A stretch of 64,000 nucleotides of DNA, taken from NCBI RefSeq assembly GCF_947487575.1, contig NZ_CANKXG010000005.1, positions 236,641-300,640 of the forward strand, in the 5' to 3' direction. This document shows, piece after piece, positions 46,971-56,273 of the stretch (the stretch's first letter is position 1; each line of letters starts with the position of its first letter). A model generated the notes under the pieces. That model had not been told where the DNA came from and searched no databases. It was given only the letters and a program-made list of their open reading frames with translations. The position numbers were made by a program, and so were the translations under genes. The stretch is from an uncultured Algibacter sp. (GTDB lineage: Bacteria; Bacteroidota; Bacteroidia; Flavobacteriales; Flavobacteriaceae).

Positions 46971-47840
46971 ATGAAACTAAATACAATAAAAAGAGTAGGA
47001 CGAAGTGATTTTGTAAATATGGGTCCAATTCAACTAAGGCAACCCATACCCACACGAACTATTGATAATATCGATCCATTTATACTATTGCATCATTATG
47101 GGCCTTATGAGATTTCAGAACAAAATAATCCGTTTGATTTAGGGCCACATCCGCATCGCGGGTTCGAACCAATTACCTTTTTAATTCAAGGCGAACAATT
47201 GCATAGAGACTCGCTAGGGAACGAAAGTGTAGTGAAAGCTGGTGATGTACAATGGACAACAGCGGGTAGAGGCATTATTCATGCTGAAGCCCCAACTAAA
47301 AGCTTTGTGCAAAAAGGCGGGACTTTGGAAGGGATTCAATTATGGTTGAATTTACCAGCGGAAAAGAAAATGATGGAAGCGAATTATCAGCATATTGCTA
47401 ACGATGATTTTAATGTTGTTTCATCAGAAGATGACAAAGTTAAAATTCAAATTATTGCAGGAGAATTGGATAGTATTAATGGGAGAATTCAAACCCAGAC
47501 CGCTGTAAATGCTTTTATGATTGACATAACAAAGGAATCAAAATATGATATTAAAGTTCCTAGTTTGCACCAATCTACTATTTATTTATTGAAAGGTGAT
47601 GTTTTAATAAATGATTCAGAATCTTTGAAAATAAATGAGAATCAATTAATTGAATTTAATCAAGATGGTGATGGGTTTTCTATTATAGGAAATGAGGACA
47701 GTAAGTTGTTGTTTCTTTCAGGAGAACCTATTAACGAACCTGTTACTACTTATGGGCCTTATGTGATGAATACGCAAACGGAAATAATGGAAGCAATGCG
47801 AGATTATCAAATGGGTAAAATGGGTTTTTTACCCGTTTAG
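46971..47840 (+). CDS. pirin-family bicupin protein
   Basis: The protein has 289 aa from ATG 46971 (MKLNTIKRVGRSDF). The N-terminal cupin has the pirin metal site DLGPHPHRGFEPITFLIQGE, with RGIIHAE further on, and a second degenerate cupin follows (after about 190). Pirins bind Fe or Ni; several have quercetinase activity or act in redox sensing. The operator 16 bp upstream ties it to the MarR group. Confidence 0.9.
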   Translation: MKLNTIKRVGRSDFVNMGPIQLRQPIPTRTIDNIDPFILLHHYGPYEISEQNNPFDLGPHPHRGFEPITFLIQGEQLHRDSLGNESVVKAGDVQWTTAGRGIIHAEAPTKSFVQKGGTLEGIQLWLNLPAEKKMMEANYQHIANDDFNVVSSEDDKVKIQIIAGELDSINGRIQTQTAVNAFMIDITKESKYDIKVPSLHQSTIYLLKGDVLINDSESLKINENQLIEFNQDGDGFSIIGNEDSKLLFLSGEPINEPVTTYGPYVMNTQTEIMEAMRDYQMGKMGFLPV

Positions 47841-47871
47841 TAAACCATAGGAGTAAATACATAACAGTGGA

Positions 47872-47967
47872 GCGTTAGGGATTGCAGTGGAAAGCCCACA
47901 ACGAGGTACGATTGAGGACTTGGAGCGTAAAGCTCTCCCGATAGCTATCGGGATTGTGGTAACGCCC
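47872..47967 (+). repeat. dispersed intergenic repeat, copy D
   Basis: It starts GCGTTAGGGATTGCAGTGGA and ends GTGGTAACGCCC, with a perfect palindrome TCCCGATAGCTATCGGGA inside. The order of conserved blocks differs slightly from copies B and C because AAAGCCC comes early. Confidence 0.7.
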
Positions 47968-47992
47968 AAATAGTTTTAAGTTAATTAACAGT

Positions 47993-48021
47993 AAAAAGCA
48001 CCCGAAAATGGGTGCTTTTTT
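47993..48021 (+). terminator. intrinsic terminator
   Basis: AAAAAGCACCC and GGGTGCTTTTTT form a strong stem with a T run. It terminates the pirin transcript. Confidence 0.8.
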
Positions 48022-48073
48022 GTTTAAAACTACGATATTTGCTTTTCAACTAACCAAAATAAAAGAAAAGATT

Positions 48074-48256
48074 ATGGCAATGAATAAAAATACAGTATTA
48101 GCGTGGGCTACATGGATTATGATTTTTGTGGGGCTAGGACTAATAGCTCTTGGTGCTTTTAGATATGATGATGTTGCTGGCTGGGGTTTTGCAGCTGTAG
48201 GTATTGGATTTTTTGCTATTGCATGGGTTTTCAATGCTTTAAAAGGCAGAGTTTAA
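48074..48256 (+). CDS. small CAL67264-type membrane protein
   Basis: The protein has 60 aa: MAMNKNTVLAWATWIMIFVG, with two transmembrane helices (about 10-30 and 36-55) and a short basic end (ALKGRV). An in-frame ATG at 48008 lies in the terminator arm and is rejected. It resembles the small CAL67264 family described in Flavobacteriia; function unknown. It precedes ettA by 37 bp. Confidence 0.75.
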   Translation: MAMNKNTVLAWATWIMIFVGLGLIALGAFRYDDVAGWGFAAVGIGFFAIAWVFNALKGRV

Positions 48257-48293
48257 TTAAGTTGATAACTTAACGAATTACAACTAACAACAA

Positions 48294-49985
48294 ATGAGCG
48301 ACGATAAAAAGGTAATATTTTCAATGTCTGGGTTAACCAAGACATTTCAAGGAGCTAATACACCAGTTTTAAAAAACATATATTTAAGTTTCTTTTATGG
48401 TGCTAAAATTGGAATTTTAGGTCTTAATGGTTCTGGTAAATCTACTTTACTTAAAATTATTGCTGGTGTAGATAAGAATTTTCAAGGCGATGTAACGTTT
48501 TTACAAGATTATTCGGTTGGATATTTAGAGCAAGAACCACAGCTTGATGATAATAAAACGGTTATGGAGGTTGTTCGAGAAGGAGCTGCCGAAACTGTAG
48601 CTATTCTTGATGAGTACAACAAAATTAATGACCAATTTGGTTTGGAAGAAGTGTATTCTGATGCTGATAAGATGGAGAAGCTTATGGCTAGACAAGCTGA
48701 ATTGCAAGATCAGATTGATGCTGCAAATGCTTGGGAGCTTGATACCAAATTAGAAATTGCTATGGATGCGTTACGTACTCCAGATGGCGATAAGAAAATA
48801 GGTGTGCTTTCTGGTGGTGAAAAACGTCGTGTAGCTTTGTGTCGTTTGCTTTTAAAAGAGCCAGATGTTTTATTATTGGATGAGCCAACCAACCATTTAG
48901 ATGCAGAATCGGTACATTGGTTAGAGCACCATTTAGCGCAATATAAAGGAACTGTAATAGCTGTAACGCACGATAGATACTTTTTAGATAACGTAGCGGG
49001 TTGGATTTTAGAGTTGGATAGAGGAGAAGGTATTCCATGGAAAGGAAACTACTCGTCTTGGTTAGACCAAAAATCAAAACGAATGGCACAAGAAGGTAAG
49101 GCAGCTTCTAAACGTCAGAAAACATTAGAACGTGAGTTAGAGTGGGTGCGTCAAGGAGCTAAAGGACGACAAACTAAGCAAAAGGCACGTTTAAAGAATT
49201 ATGATAAGTTAATGAGTCAAGACCAAAAACAGCTTGATGAAAAACTTGAAATATACATTCCTAACGGACCGCGTTTAGGAACTAATGTGATAGAGGCTAA
49301 AGGAGTTGCTAAAGGATATGATGATAAATTATTATATGATGATTTAAACTTTAACCTGCCACAAGCGGGTATTGTTGGTATTATTGGCCCAAATGGTGCT
49401 GGTAAAACTACTATTTTTAGAATGATAATGGGAGAAGAAACTCCAGACAAAGGCGAGTTTGTTGTTGGTGACACTGCAAAATTAGCTTATGTAGATCAAA
49501 AACATTCTAATATAGACCCAGAGAAAACCATTTGGCAAAACTTTAGTGATGAGCAAGAATTGGTCATGATGGGTGGAAAAGAAGTAAATTCTAGAGCATA
49601 TTTAAGTCGATTTAATTTTTCAGGAGGAGAACAAAATAAAAAGGTGAAACTACTTTCTGGTGGTGAGCGTAACCGTTTGCATTTAGCCATGACCCTTAAA
49701 GAAGAAGGTAATGTATTGCTTTTAGATGAGCCTACTAACGATCTTGATGTTAATACATTACGAGCATTAGAAGAAGGTTTGGAAAACTTTGCAGGATGTG
49801 CGGTGGTAATTAGTCACGATCGTTGGTTTTTAGATAGAATTTGTACACATATTTTAGCTTTTGAAGGCGACTCGCAAGTGTATTTCTTTGAAGGAAGTTT
49901 TTCTGATTATGAAGAAAATAAGAAGAAACGTTTAGGTGGCGATTTGATGCCTAAACGAATTAAGTATAAAAAATTAGTAAGATAA
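48294..49985 (+). CDS. ettA: energy-dependent translational throttle protein EttA (ABC-F)
   Basis: The protein has 563 aa and two ABC domains without membrane segments. Walker A sequences are LGLNGSGKSTLLK and IGPNGAGKTTIFR; signature motifs LSGGEKRRVALC and LSGGERNRLHLA; Walker B LLLDEPTNHLD and LLLDEPTNDLD. Between them lies the P-site tRNA-interaction motif region with the EttA-specific RQTKQKARLKNYDKL. It gates translation elongation on the ribosome according to ATP/ADP. Confidence 0.95.
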   Translation: MSDDKKVIFSMSGLTKTFQGANTPVLKNIYLSFFYGAKIGILGLNGSGKSTLLKIIAGVDKNFQGDVTFLQDYSVGYLEQEPQLDDNKTVMEVVREGAAETVAILDEYNKINDQFGLEEVYSDADKMEKLMARQAELQDQIDAANAWELDTKLEIAMDALRTPDGDKKIGVLSGGEKRRVALCRLLLKEPDVLLLDEPTNHLDAESVHWLEHHLAQYKGTVIAVTHDRYFLDNVAGWILELDRGEGIPWKGNYSSWLDQKSKRMAQEGKAASKRQKTLERELEWVRQGAKGRQTKQKARLKNYDKLMSQDQKQLDEKLEIYIPNGPRLGTNVIEAKGVAKGYDDKLLYDDLNFNLPQAGIVGIIGPNGAGKTTIFRMIMGEETPDKGEFVVGDTAKLAYVDQKHSNIDPEKTIWQNFSDEQELVMMGGKEVNSRAYLSRFNFSGGEQNKKVKLLSGGERNRLHLAMTLKEEGNVLLLDEPTNDLDVNTLRALEEGLENFAGCAVVISHDRWFLDRICTHILAFEGDSQVYFFEGSFSDYEENKKKRLGGDLMPKRIKYKKLVR

Positions 49986-49995
49986 TTTTTCTAAG

Positions 49996-50022
49996 ACGCT
50001 CACTGAAAAGTGGGCGTTTTTT
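49996..50022. terminator. intrinsic terminator after ettA
   Basis: ACGCTCACT-GAAA-AGTGGGCGT followed by six Ts, 10 bp past the ettA stop. Confidence 0.8.
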
Positions 50023-50067
50023 AATTATAAATAAGTTGTACTGTTTGCACTAAATTATACTAAGTAA

Positions 50068-50313
50068 TTAATTTCCTCCATACATATGCCCATCGGTAAA
50101 ATCTTTATAAGGCTTATCTTCATCATCTTCAGCAATCTTTTTATTCATGGCTTCTATGCGTTCATTTTCTTTTTTAAGCTTATAAGATTTTCTAATTCCT
50201 AGTAATAGTAAAAAACCAAAAAATATGGTAACAATAATAAGTATCGTTACTATATCTGATTGATTTATTAAAACAATGGTGTTAAAATTAGAAAGAGAGT
50301 AATTTAATAGCAT
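50068..50313 (-). CDS. small membrane protein of unknown function
   Basis: The protein has 81 aa. One long transmembrane helix (about 20-41, IVTILIIVTIFFGFLLLLGI) is followed by a basic-then-acidic cytoplasmic tail (KLKKENERIEAMNKKIAEDD, TDGHMYGGN). Clear ATG and isolated position, convergent with ettA. No function recognised. 50314-50533 contains only AT-rich leader sequence. Confidence 0.65.
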   Translation of the reverse strand: MLLNYSLSNFNTIVLINQSDIVTILIIVTIFFGFLLLLGIRKSYKLKKENERIEAMNKKIAEDDEDKPYKDFTDGHMYGGN

Positions 50314-50533
50314 GTTTGAGGTTTGGTATTAAACAAATATAATGTATTCTTTCAAAACGTCTGAATTTTTTTATTAACTGTAACAATTCTTTAATTTCAG
50401 ATACATATAATTTGAGGATTAAGCAATAGAAATTAAATTTTGAAAGTAAATACTCATTTACGTTTTAAAATTGAGATTTTTTAACGAAATTGCTTATCCA
50501 TAAAATTGTTCAACTTTAAAACACAAAATATAC

Positions 50534-51877
50534 ATGTCTGATGATTTTGATTTATTAGAAACTAATTCCAATGAAAAAACAGAGAAAGTAGATGTTAATT
50601 GGGGTAAAGCCATTGACACTATGAAATCTAAATTATCTCAAGAGGATGATCCAGAATCGCGTCAAAAAATATTGAATGCCACTTTGGATGATGTGGTACA
50701 CATGGCTGAGAAAGATAGAACAACCCTTTTAGACGCTATTAAAGATTTAACCGATTATCAAGATGAGGTTGGTATCATGTTCGAAAAATTTTCGGCATTA
50801 AATCCTACCGAGCAAAAGGTAATAGACGATGCACAAAAAGCATTAGAGCGTGCAAAAATTGAATTAGAAGATGCACAGGCTAAACCAGATACTTGGTGGA
50901 ATAACCTTTGGGGACGTAAAAGTAAAATTAAAAAAGCTGAAGATGCTTTAAAAACAGCTGAAAAAGTTAGAACAGGAGCCGATAACAAGGCGAAAGCCAT
51001 GTTTCAAGAGCGTATAGAAAGTGCCGATGTACAAACACTTTTAAGCGAATTATCATATAAATCTCAAGCAGCGGTTACCCGTTTAAAAAACCGTGAGGTT
51101 GAGATTAAAGAAGTAGAAGAAAAGCTAAAAGATGCTATTGTAGAAGCTTCAAAAAATCACACCAAAGCATTAGCAAAAAAGAAAGAAGTTGAGGCTAAAC
51201 TTGAAGAAAACTATGCGTTATTAAAACAAGCGCGTCAAGCATTAGAAGATATTGCCGATAAACAATCTACAGAATATTCTGAAGCTATTGGTAAAATGAC
51301 GGCTTTAGAGCAAAAAGTAGAAGAGCTTGAAGGCCTTAAAAACGCATACACGACATTGGCGGCAAGTAAAGATAGCTTCGTGCACAAGCACAATTTAACT
51401 ATTAAAGTATTAACGTCTTTACGTAGCAATCTTCAAACACACCGTGCTAAGTTAAAGTCTGATACAGAAGAGCGTCTTAAATATTATGATGGTTATGTAG
51501 TAGCATTAAAAGCCAGAACAGACCAAGAATTCGCTGCTATTTTAGAGCACTTAGGCGTAAAAACCGATGAGCATATAGGCGAAACATTAGCTTCCATGCA
51601 TACCGCAAGTGCTAAAGCGCGTCAAGATATGATGGATAATATTCCAGTACACGAGAAAGTAATGCAAGGCGTTTATAGTAGTTATGCTGAGGCTTTACAA
51701 GAAATTCGTGCTAAGGATGGCGAAATCCAAAAGAATTTTGCTGAGCGTTATGGTATCGATATGAAAGAGATTTTTGAAGACTATTACAATGCTGATGCCA
51801 ACCAACCTTCAGGAGATGATGGTGAGCCAGAAGGAAAACCAAAACCAGAAGCTAACGACGACGATTTACTGTCTTAA
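50534..51877 (+). CDS. long cytoplasmic coiled-coil protein, first gene of the AAA cluster
   Basis: The protein has 447 aa and is almost entirely helical: heptad-rich from about 90 to 330 (EQKVIDDAQKALERAKIELE, KNREVEIKEVEEKLKDAIVE, YSEAIGKMTALEQKVEELE). One Trp-rich break is TWWNNLWGRKSK (about 117-128). The tail is acidic and disordered (PSGDDGEPEGKP to DDDLLS). No signal peptide. It looks like a scaffold or substrate-adaptor protein, and TelA-like toxic-anion-resistance coiled coils are a possible remote relative (inference). It is separated from the next gene only by repeat copy E. Confidence 0.72.
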   Translation: MSDDFDLLETNSNEKTEKVDVNWGKAIDTMKSKLSQEDDPESRQKILNATLDDVVHMAEKDRTTLLDAIKDLTDYQDEVGIMFEKFSALNPTEQKVIDDAQKALERAKIELEDAQAKPDTWWNNLWGRKSKIKKAEDALKTAEKVRTGADNKAKAMFQERIESADVQTLLSELSYKSQAAVTRLKNREVEIKEVEEKLKDAIVEASKNHTKALAKKKEVEAKLEENYALLKQARQALEDIADKQSTEYSEAIGKMTALEQKVEELEGLKNAYTTLAASKDSFVHKHNLTIKVLTSLRSNLQTHRAKLKSDTEERLKYYDGYVVALKARTDQEFAAILEHLGVKTDEHIGETLASMHTASAKARQDMMDNIPVHEKVMQGVYSSYAEALQEIRAKDGEIQKNFAERYGIDMKEIFEDYYNADANQPSGDDGEPEGKPKPEANDDDLLS

Positions 51878-51972
51878 AGAATATGTTATTCCCGCTTTAC
51901 GACTACGCTCAAGATAAACTATGGCGGGAATCTTTTTCAAATAAAACTTTAAGTTTAATCTAGGTTCTATCT

Positions 51973-52056
51973 GCGTTAGGGATTGAACGGCATGTTTGAG
52001 CTCCCCGACCTTAGGCGGGAGCGAGTAGTGAAAGCCCGACCCTTGTGGTAACGCCC
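51973..52056 (+). repeat. dispersed intergenic repeat, copy E
   Basis: It starts GCGTTAGGGATTGAACGGCA and ends GAAAGCCCGACCC...GGTAACGCCC. Just before it (51888-51931) is an ATTCCCGC...GCGGGAATC palindrome. Both lie inside the AAA-cluster gene run. Confidence 0.75.
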
Positions 52057-52104
52057 GAATAAACTTTTTAAGTATTCATAAAAATTCGTGTTAAAAGAAA
52101 ATTA

Positions 52105-53172
52105 ATGTCAATAAACCACATCGTAACACCTTTAGATTCAGCTATACTCGATTCCAAAGCGCAATACGTTTTTTATCATAAAATGGTAGATTTTGCTTTT
52201 AAAGAATTGATTGTAGCCGTTCAAAGAGAAAAAATATGTAATGACATTGAGGTGCAATTGTTTAAGCAATATTGCGATTTGTTATTGTATTCCGTTGAAG
52301 CCATGCGTGTTAAGTACATGTATGATGATGAGGATAATATGAAGGTGGATTTGACAGATTCTGGATTTCCAAATTATTTAGAATTCCGTTACCTGTTTAA
52401 CGATTTAGAATTGCGTGATGAATATCTAGAAAGATTAACGCCTATAGCAACACTTAAAGAGGAGTTTTTAGATACGCTTTTACGTAAAAAAGAACCTGTA
52501 AAAAAAAGCAAACTGTTTCAAGCTTCTTCGATTGTATATTATACATCTGTAAATAAACAATATATTTTTAATCGTTTTGTACAAGGTAAAATTCTTAGTG
52601 CTCCAGAACATGCGGAAGCAGATTTAGTTACAAGTTGGAGTTTTTACGATGTGTCTCATAACCGTCCATTTATTTGCTTCATGTATTTTAATTATGATGG
52701 CAACAAAATACTTGATTATAGAGAAGAGATTTATAATGTTTTAAAAACGGTTGCAGACAGAGATATGTCTTTGGATACTTTGGCATACACTATAGACAGG
52801 AAACTTCCTAAAATATCTCCAAAACTTTTAAAACGTATAGATTTAGGTCCATTGCATAATGTTTTCGCCAAAGATGAGCACCTAGTAACACACACTATTT
52901 TAGAGAGTATTAGTAAAAAGCAAATCCCTATAGAGTCTTATGCGCTTTCTCTTAGCTTAGATGAAGTACAATCGAAAAGTGAATTTAAAGATGGGGGCTT
53001 TTTTAATAAGCAAGTTTTACAAAAATGGGATGATGTTTTTAAACAAAAATACGTTTTAGCGCCGCATCGTATTATTCAATTATTATATAACAAAACACCT
53101 GAAATGATGAATGAGCTGGCAAAATCACCTATTGAAATTGCAGGTTTGAAAATAGAAAAAAATGAAATTTAA
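52105..53172 (+). CDS. uncharacterised 355-aa protein of the AAA cluster
   Basis: No signal peptide or membrane helix. The N-terminal half is helical (QYVFYHKMVDFAFKELIVAV, KQYCDLLLYSVEAMRVKYMY). The centre is mixed alpha/beta (ASSIVYYTSVNKQYIFNRFV, RPFICFMYFNYDGNKILDYR). The C-terminal part is basic. No known domain was recognised. Its end overlaps the lipoprotein gene by 11 bp, and it lies between the coiled-coil protein and the AAA ATPase, which suggests a shared complex. Confidence 0.7.
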   Translation: MSINHIVTPLDSAILDSKAQYVFYHKMVDFAFKELIVAVQREKICNDIEVQLFKQYCDLLLYSVEAMRVKYMYDDEDNMKVDLTDSGFPNYLEFRYLFNDLELRDEYLERLTPIATLKEEFLDTLLRKKEPVKKSKLFQASSIVYYTSVNKQYIFNRFVQGKILSAPEHAEADLVTSWSFYDVSHNRPFICFMYFNYDGNKILDYREEIYNVLKTVADRDMSLDTLAYTIDRKLPKISPKLLKRIDLGPLHNVFAKDEHLVTHTILESISKKQIPIESYALSLSLDEVQSKSEFKDGGFFNKQVLQKWDDVFKQKYVLAPHRIIQLLYNKTPEMMNELAKSPIEIAGLKIEKNEI

Positions 53173-53692
53173 AATTAAGATTCTTTTTGTATTAGTTCTA
53201 GTTGTTTCTTGTAAAAGTGATGATGATGCAACTTCTACAACAAGTAATAACGAGTCAACACGTATTGATTTAGTTACGGGAATGTATGCTAGAGCTTCAG
53301 AATTTGGTCCTTCAATTGTATTAGGAAACCCAAATATATTGGATGATAAAATTTTTGTTTACCCAAATCCAGCTATAGGAAGTGTTGTTGTAAGAAGTAA
53401 TGCAGAAGCTTTTTCTGATGTATGGCTGGTAAAAGCTAACCCTCTAAAAAAGTTTCAAGACGAAGATTTTTCAAAAATTTTTAATACTAGTTTATATAGT
53501 TTTTCTGAAATTTCATCACAAGCAGAACTAAGTTTTTTAGATATCGCAGGTACAAATTTATCTATTAATTTAGAAAATTTAAGTTCTGGTTATTACAAAG
53601 TTTTTGCAAGAATTAATGATGAAATATTTTGGACAAATATATATGTTGGTAATGATAAGGATATAGATACATTGATAAACTTCTGGAACTAA
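53162..53692 (+). CDS. small lipoprotein of the AAA cluster
   Basis: The protein has 176 aa. The short signal ends in the lipobox LVVSC (Cys17), followed by an Asp/Ser-rich linker. The rest is beta-rich and contains FVYPNPAIGSVVVRSN, a phrase like the start of type IX secretion C-terminal domains but in mid-protein, then LENLSSGYYKVFARI. It is probably envelope-attached and is the only exported protein of the cluster recognised with a lipobox. Function unknown. Confidence 0.68.
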   Translation: MKFKIKILFVLVLVVSCKSDDDATSTTSNNESTRIDLVTGMYARASEFGPSIVLGNPNILDDKIFVYPNPAIGSVVVRSNAEAFSDVWLVKANPLKKFQDEDFSKIFNTSLYSFSEISSQAELSFLDIAGTNLSINLENLSSGYYKVFARINDEIFWTNIYVGNDKDIDTLINFWN

Positions 53693-53737
53693 AATAATTG
53701 AATTCTGCACACAAAATAAGTCTGAAAAACAAGTAAT

Positions 53738-55699
53738 ATGGAACACAACTCAACTTTTCCTATAAAATTAACTGAACTTGATATGCTTCGCGATGAAGCT
53801 TCCTCATACCTTAAAAGTATACAATGGGAGCAAGGATCTCGTGCAAAAAACAGAGATAAAGATGCCAAAGATGAATCGATATTACTGTACTTGTCAAGAG
53901 CAAATAATGGCAGTTCTGTTAGTGTAACTTCGGTTTCAAAAACCATTTTAGGTTTAAAAAAGAGGTTATTGCCAGATTCTGTAGCGCTTCCTATTTATTT
54001 GAATCAAACTTTATACGCGGTTCAGGAGGGTATTACACTAGGTATATGGATAAAAGATAGTTATTACGATGCGTCAGGATTATCTAGTTTAAATGAAAAT
54101 AAATCGGCTTTAGATAGTAACGGAAAACGAGAATTTGAAAGCAAAATGCTAACCGCCACGGCGTTTATGTTATTTGCTCAAGCCTATAAAATATTACACG
54201 ATTTAAAACCGCATGCGTCAGACGATTTAAGTGTGATGAAACAGAAATTTGCTGGTATTCCTGAAGTGTCTTTAATGTCGCCTATAAAAGGTATTTCCTG
54301 TAGTTTATTTTATTATGACAAGTATTTAGATCATCCAGAAATCATAAAGTCTGATAAAGATGTTATCGATTTCACGGTAGTGTATTTCGAGGCTTTAATT
54401 GATGAAATTCAGTTACGAAAAAGTAGTTTAGAATACACTGAAACTATTGAAGATAGAACGTATAAGTTAGAAAAATCGGAGTTTGCAGTTTCGGGTTGGA
54501 ATAATGTATTTCAAGGTACCGCAAAAAGTGTAGAATTTAATAAAATACAGTTTGAACAAATTGTGGGTAACCGAGATGCAAAGCATTTTGCACGACGTTT
54601 AACAGAGCGTATGTTAAGCTACGATTTTACGGCTAAGAAAAACCCGTTTCAAGAGTTAGGTGGTTTTATGCCTGTGTTTATGGGCTATGGCATTCCGGGA
54701 ACAGGAAAAAGTATGTTAATTGCAGCCATTGCTACACGGTTAAAGGAGCATTGTGATACGTTGGATATTCCGTTTTTATTCCACCCAATGCCAGATACCT
54801 TGATTTCCACTTTCCAAGGTGGTTCAGCTGAAAAAATGGTAGCGTGGATGAAACCTATGCAAGACCCTTCAAAATTAATTTTCGCACCTATTGATGATGC
54901 CGAAAATAATTTACAAGAACGAACTGCTCAAGGTGTTTCGGCTGGCGTGAAAGAAGTTATTGGTGTGTTTTTAAGATATACTGAAGGCGCTTACGCGGTT
55001 AACTATGGTAATAGTTCTATAGGTTTATTTACAAACTTGCCAGAAATGCTAGATAAAGCAGTTATTTCTCGTGTACAAGGGCGTTTTAAAATTGATGGAG
55101 CAAGAACAGAACATGATTTCCTAGATCAAGATCATTTATGGTGGCGAAAATTAGATGACACCATGCCAGATTTTGTAAATATGCAAGGACCAGAAAATTA
55201 TAGTTATCTGCAAGATCAAGGGTTAGCAAAAAATATGGGAGATATTTTGAGTAATGTTGATAAACCTACTGAAGCTCGTGTTCATAAGGTTTATGATAGT
55301 GTAGAAAAACATTTTAAAACCAATCAACATTTATTTTATGCAAACTTGTATAAAGAAATGCAAGCAGTATTTCCGTTCTTTTCATCTCGTGATGTGCGTA
55401 ATATTCAATCAGCTATTTCATTGCGATTAACCGATTTTGATTTGGAAGAAGATTGGTTCGAAAATCCAGAAATCTATTTTAAACAAGATTATGATACTAA
55501 GTTTAATATGCTTCAAGAATTGATGCGAGGCAATATGAAAGGCTTAGATTTTTCTGAGATTAGAAGACAAGAAGTCGTGCGTTATTTAGATAATGTAGCA
55601 ACTATTGCTGATACTGATTTTAAACGAAAAGTAGATGCTAGAGTAAATCAGTTGCATATTGAAACTGAAGCAAGAAAAACGTTTGGTAATGAAAAATAA
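53738..55699 (+). CDS. AAA-family ATPase with unique N-terminal domain
   Basis: The protein has 653 aa. Residues 1-290 are a helical domain not recognised. The AAA core has Walker A GIPGTGKS (318-325), a pore-loop-like FQGGSAEKM, Walker B LIFAPIDDAENN (Asp386-Asp387, with Glu389), and sensor/Arg-finger region FTNLPEMLDKAVISRVQGRF. It ends in a helical lid domain and a C-terminal extension (RQEVVRYLDNVATIAD). The arrangement is that of a classic AAA remodelling ATPase, cytoplasmic by lack of signals. Partners are likely the coiled-coil and 355-aa proteins upstream (inference from operon). Confidence 0.82.
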   Translation: MEHNSTFPIKLTELDMLRDEASSYLKSIQWEQGSRAKNRDKDAKDESILLYLSRANNGSSVSVTSVSKTILGLKKRLLPDSVALPIYLNQTLYAVQEGITLGIWIKDSYYDASGLSSLNENKSALDSNGKREFESKMLTATAFMLFAQAYKILHDLKPHASDDLSVMKQKFAGIPEVSLMSPIKGISCSLFYYDKYLDHPEIIKSDKDVIDFTVVYFEALIDEIQLRKSSLEYTETIEDRTYKLEKSEFAVSGWNNVFQGTAKSVEFNKIQFEQIVGNRDAKHFARRLTERMLSYDFTAKKNPFQELGGFMPVFMGYGIPGTGKSMLIAAIATRLKEHCDTLDIPFLFHPMPDTLISTFQGGSAEKMVAWMKPMQDPSKLIFAPIDDAENNLQERTAQGVSAGVKEVIGVFLRYTEGAYAVNYGNSSIGLFTNLPEMLDKAVISRVQGRFKIDGARTEHDFLDQDHLWWRKLDDTMPDFVNMQGPENYSYLQDQGLAKNMGDILSNVDKPTEARVHKVYDSVEKHFKTNQHLFYANLYKEMQAVFPFFSSRDVRNIQSAISLRLTDFDLEEDWFENPEIYFKQDYDTKFNMLQELMRGNMKGLDFSEIRRQEVVRYLDNVATIADTDFKRKVDARVNQLHIETEARKTFGNEK

Positions 55700-56273
55700 G
55701 CAGATTAAAAATATAAATAAGAAGCTGCTTTCAGACAACTATTATATTCTCAATAGAGTCAATTTTGATTATTTGATGCCTAATGGAAAATGGGTAAACC
55801 AAATGCGTGAGGTTTATGATAGAGGAGATGGTGCAGGAATTCTTCTTTATAATAAGGAAAAACAAACTGTAATTTTAACAAAGCAATTTAGAATGCCAAC
55901 CTATTTGAATGATAATAAAGATGGTATGTTGGTTGAAGTTGCCGCAGGCATGTTGGATAAAGATAACCCTGAAGCTTGTATAATTAGAGAAACTGAAGAA
56001 GAAGTTGGATATCGTTTAAAATCAGTAAAAAAGATTTATGAAGCCTATTCTTCTCCTGGAGTGATGACTGAGAAAATGCATTTTTTTATTGGTGAATATA
56101 CAGATGGTATGAAAGTGAATGAAGGTGGTGGTTTAGATAATGAAGGTGAAGATATTGAGGTATTGGAAATTCCTTTTAAAGAAGCTATTAAAATGTTGAA
56201 TAATGGAGAAATTGTAGATACAAGAACCATTGTATTGTTGCAGTATGCTATAATTCATAAGTTATTAGATTAA
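55689..56273 (+). CDS. NudK-like Nudix hydrolase (GDP-mannose pyrophosphatase family)
   Basis: The protein has 194 aa from ATG 55689 (MKNKQIKNINKKLLSDNYYI), overlapping the AAA gene by 11 bp. NudK features: REVYDRGDGAGILLYN, VILTKQFRMPTYLN, the Nudix box GMLDKDNPEACIIRETEEEVGY, SPGVMTEKMHFFIGEY and GGGLDNEGEDIEVLE. In the box the metal-binding Glu triplet is present, but the early Glu of the consensus is Asn. It likely hydrolyses a nucleotide sugar. Tight coupling to the AAA gene is unexpected for a housekeeping enzyme. Confidence 0.88.
   Translation: MKNKQIKNINKKLLSDNYYILNRVNFDYLMPNGKWVNQMREVYDRGDGAGILLYNKEKQTVILTKQFRMPTYLNDNKDGMLVEVAAGMLDKDNPEACIIRETEEEVGYRLKSVKKIYEAYSSPGVMTEKMHFFIGEYTDGMKVNEGGGLDNEGEDIEVLEIPFKEAIKMLNNGEIVDTRTIVLLQYAIIHKLLD

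Noticed and set aside
48008..48073. Upstream ATG for the small membrane protein
   Set aside because: The ATG lies in the arm of a strong terminator.
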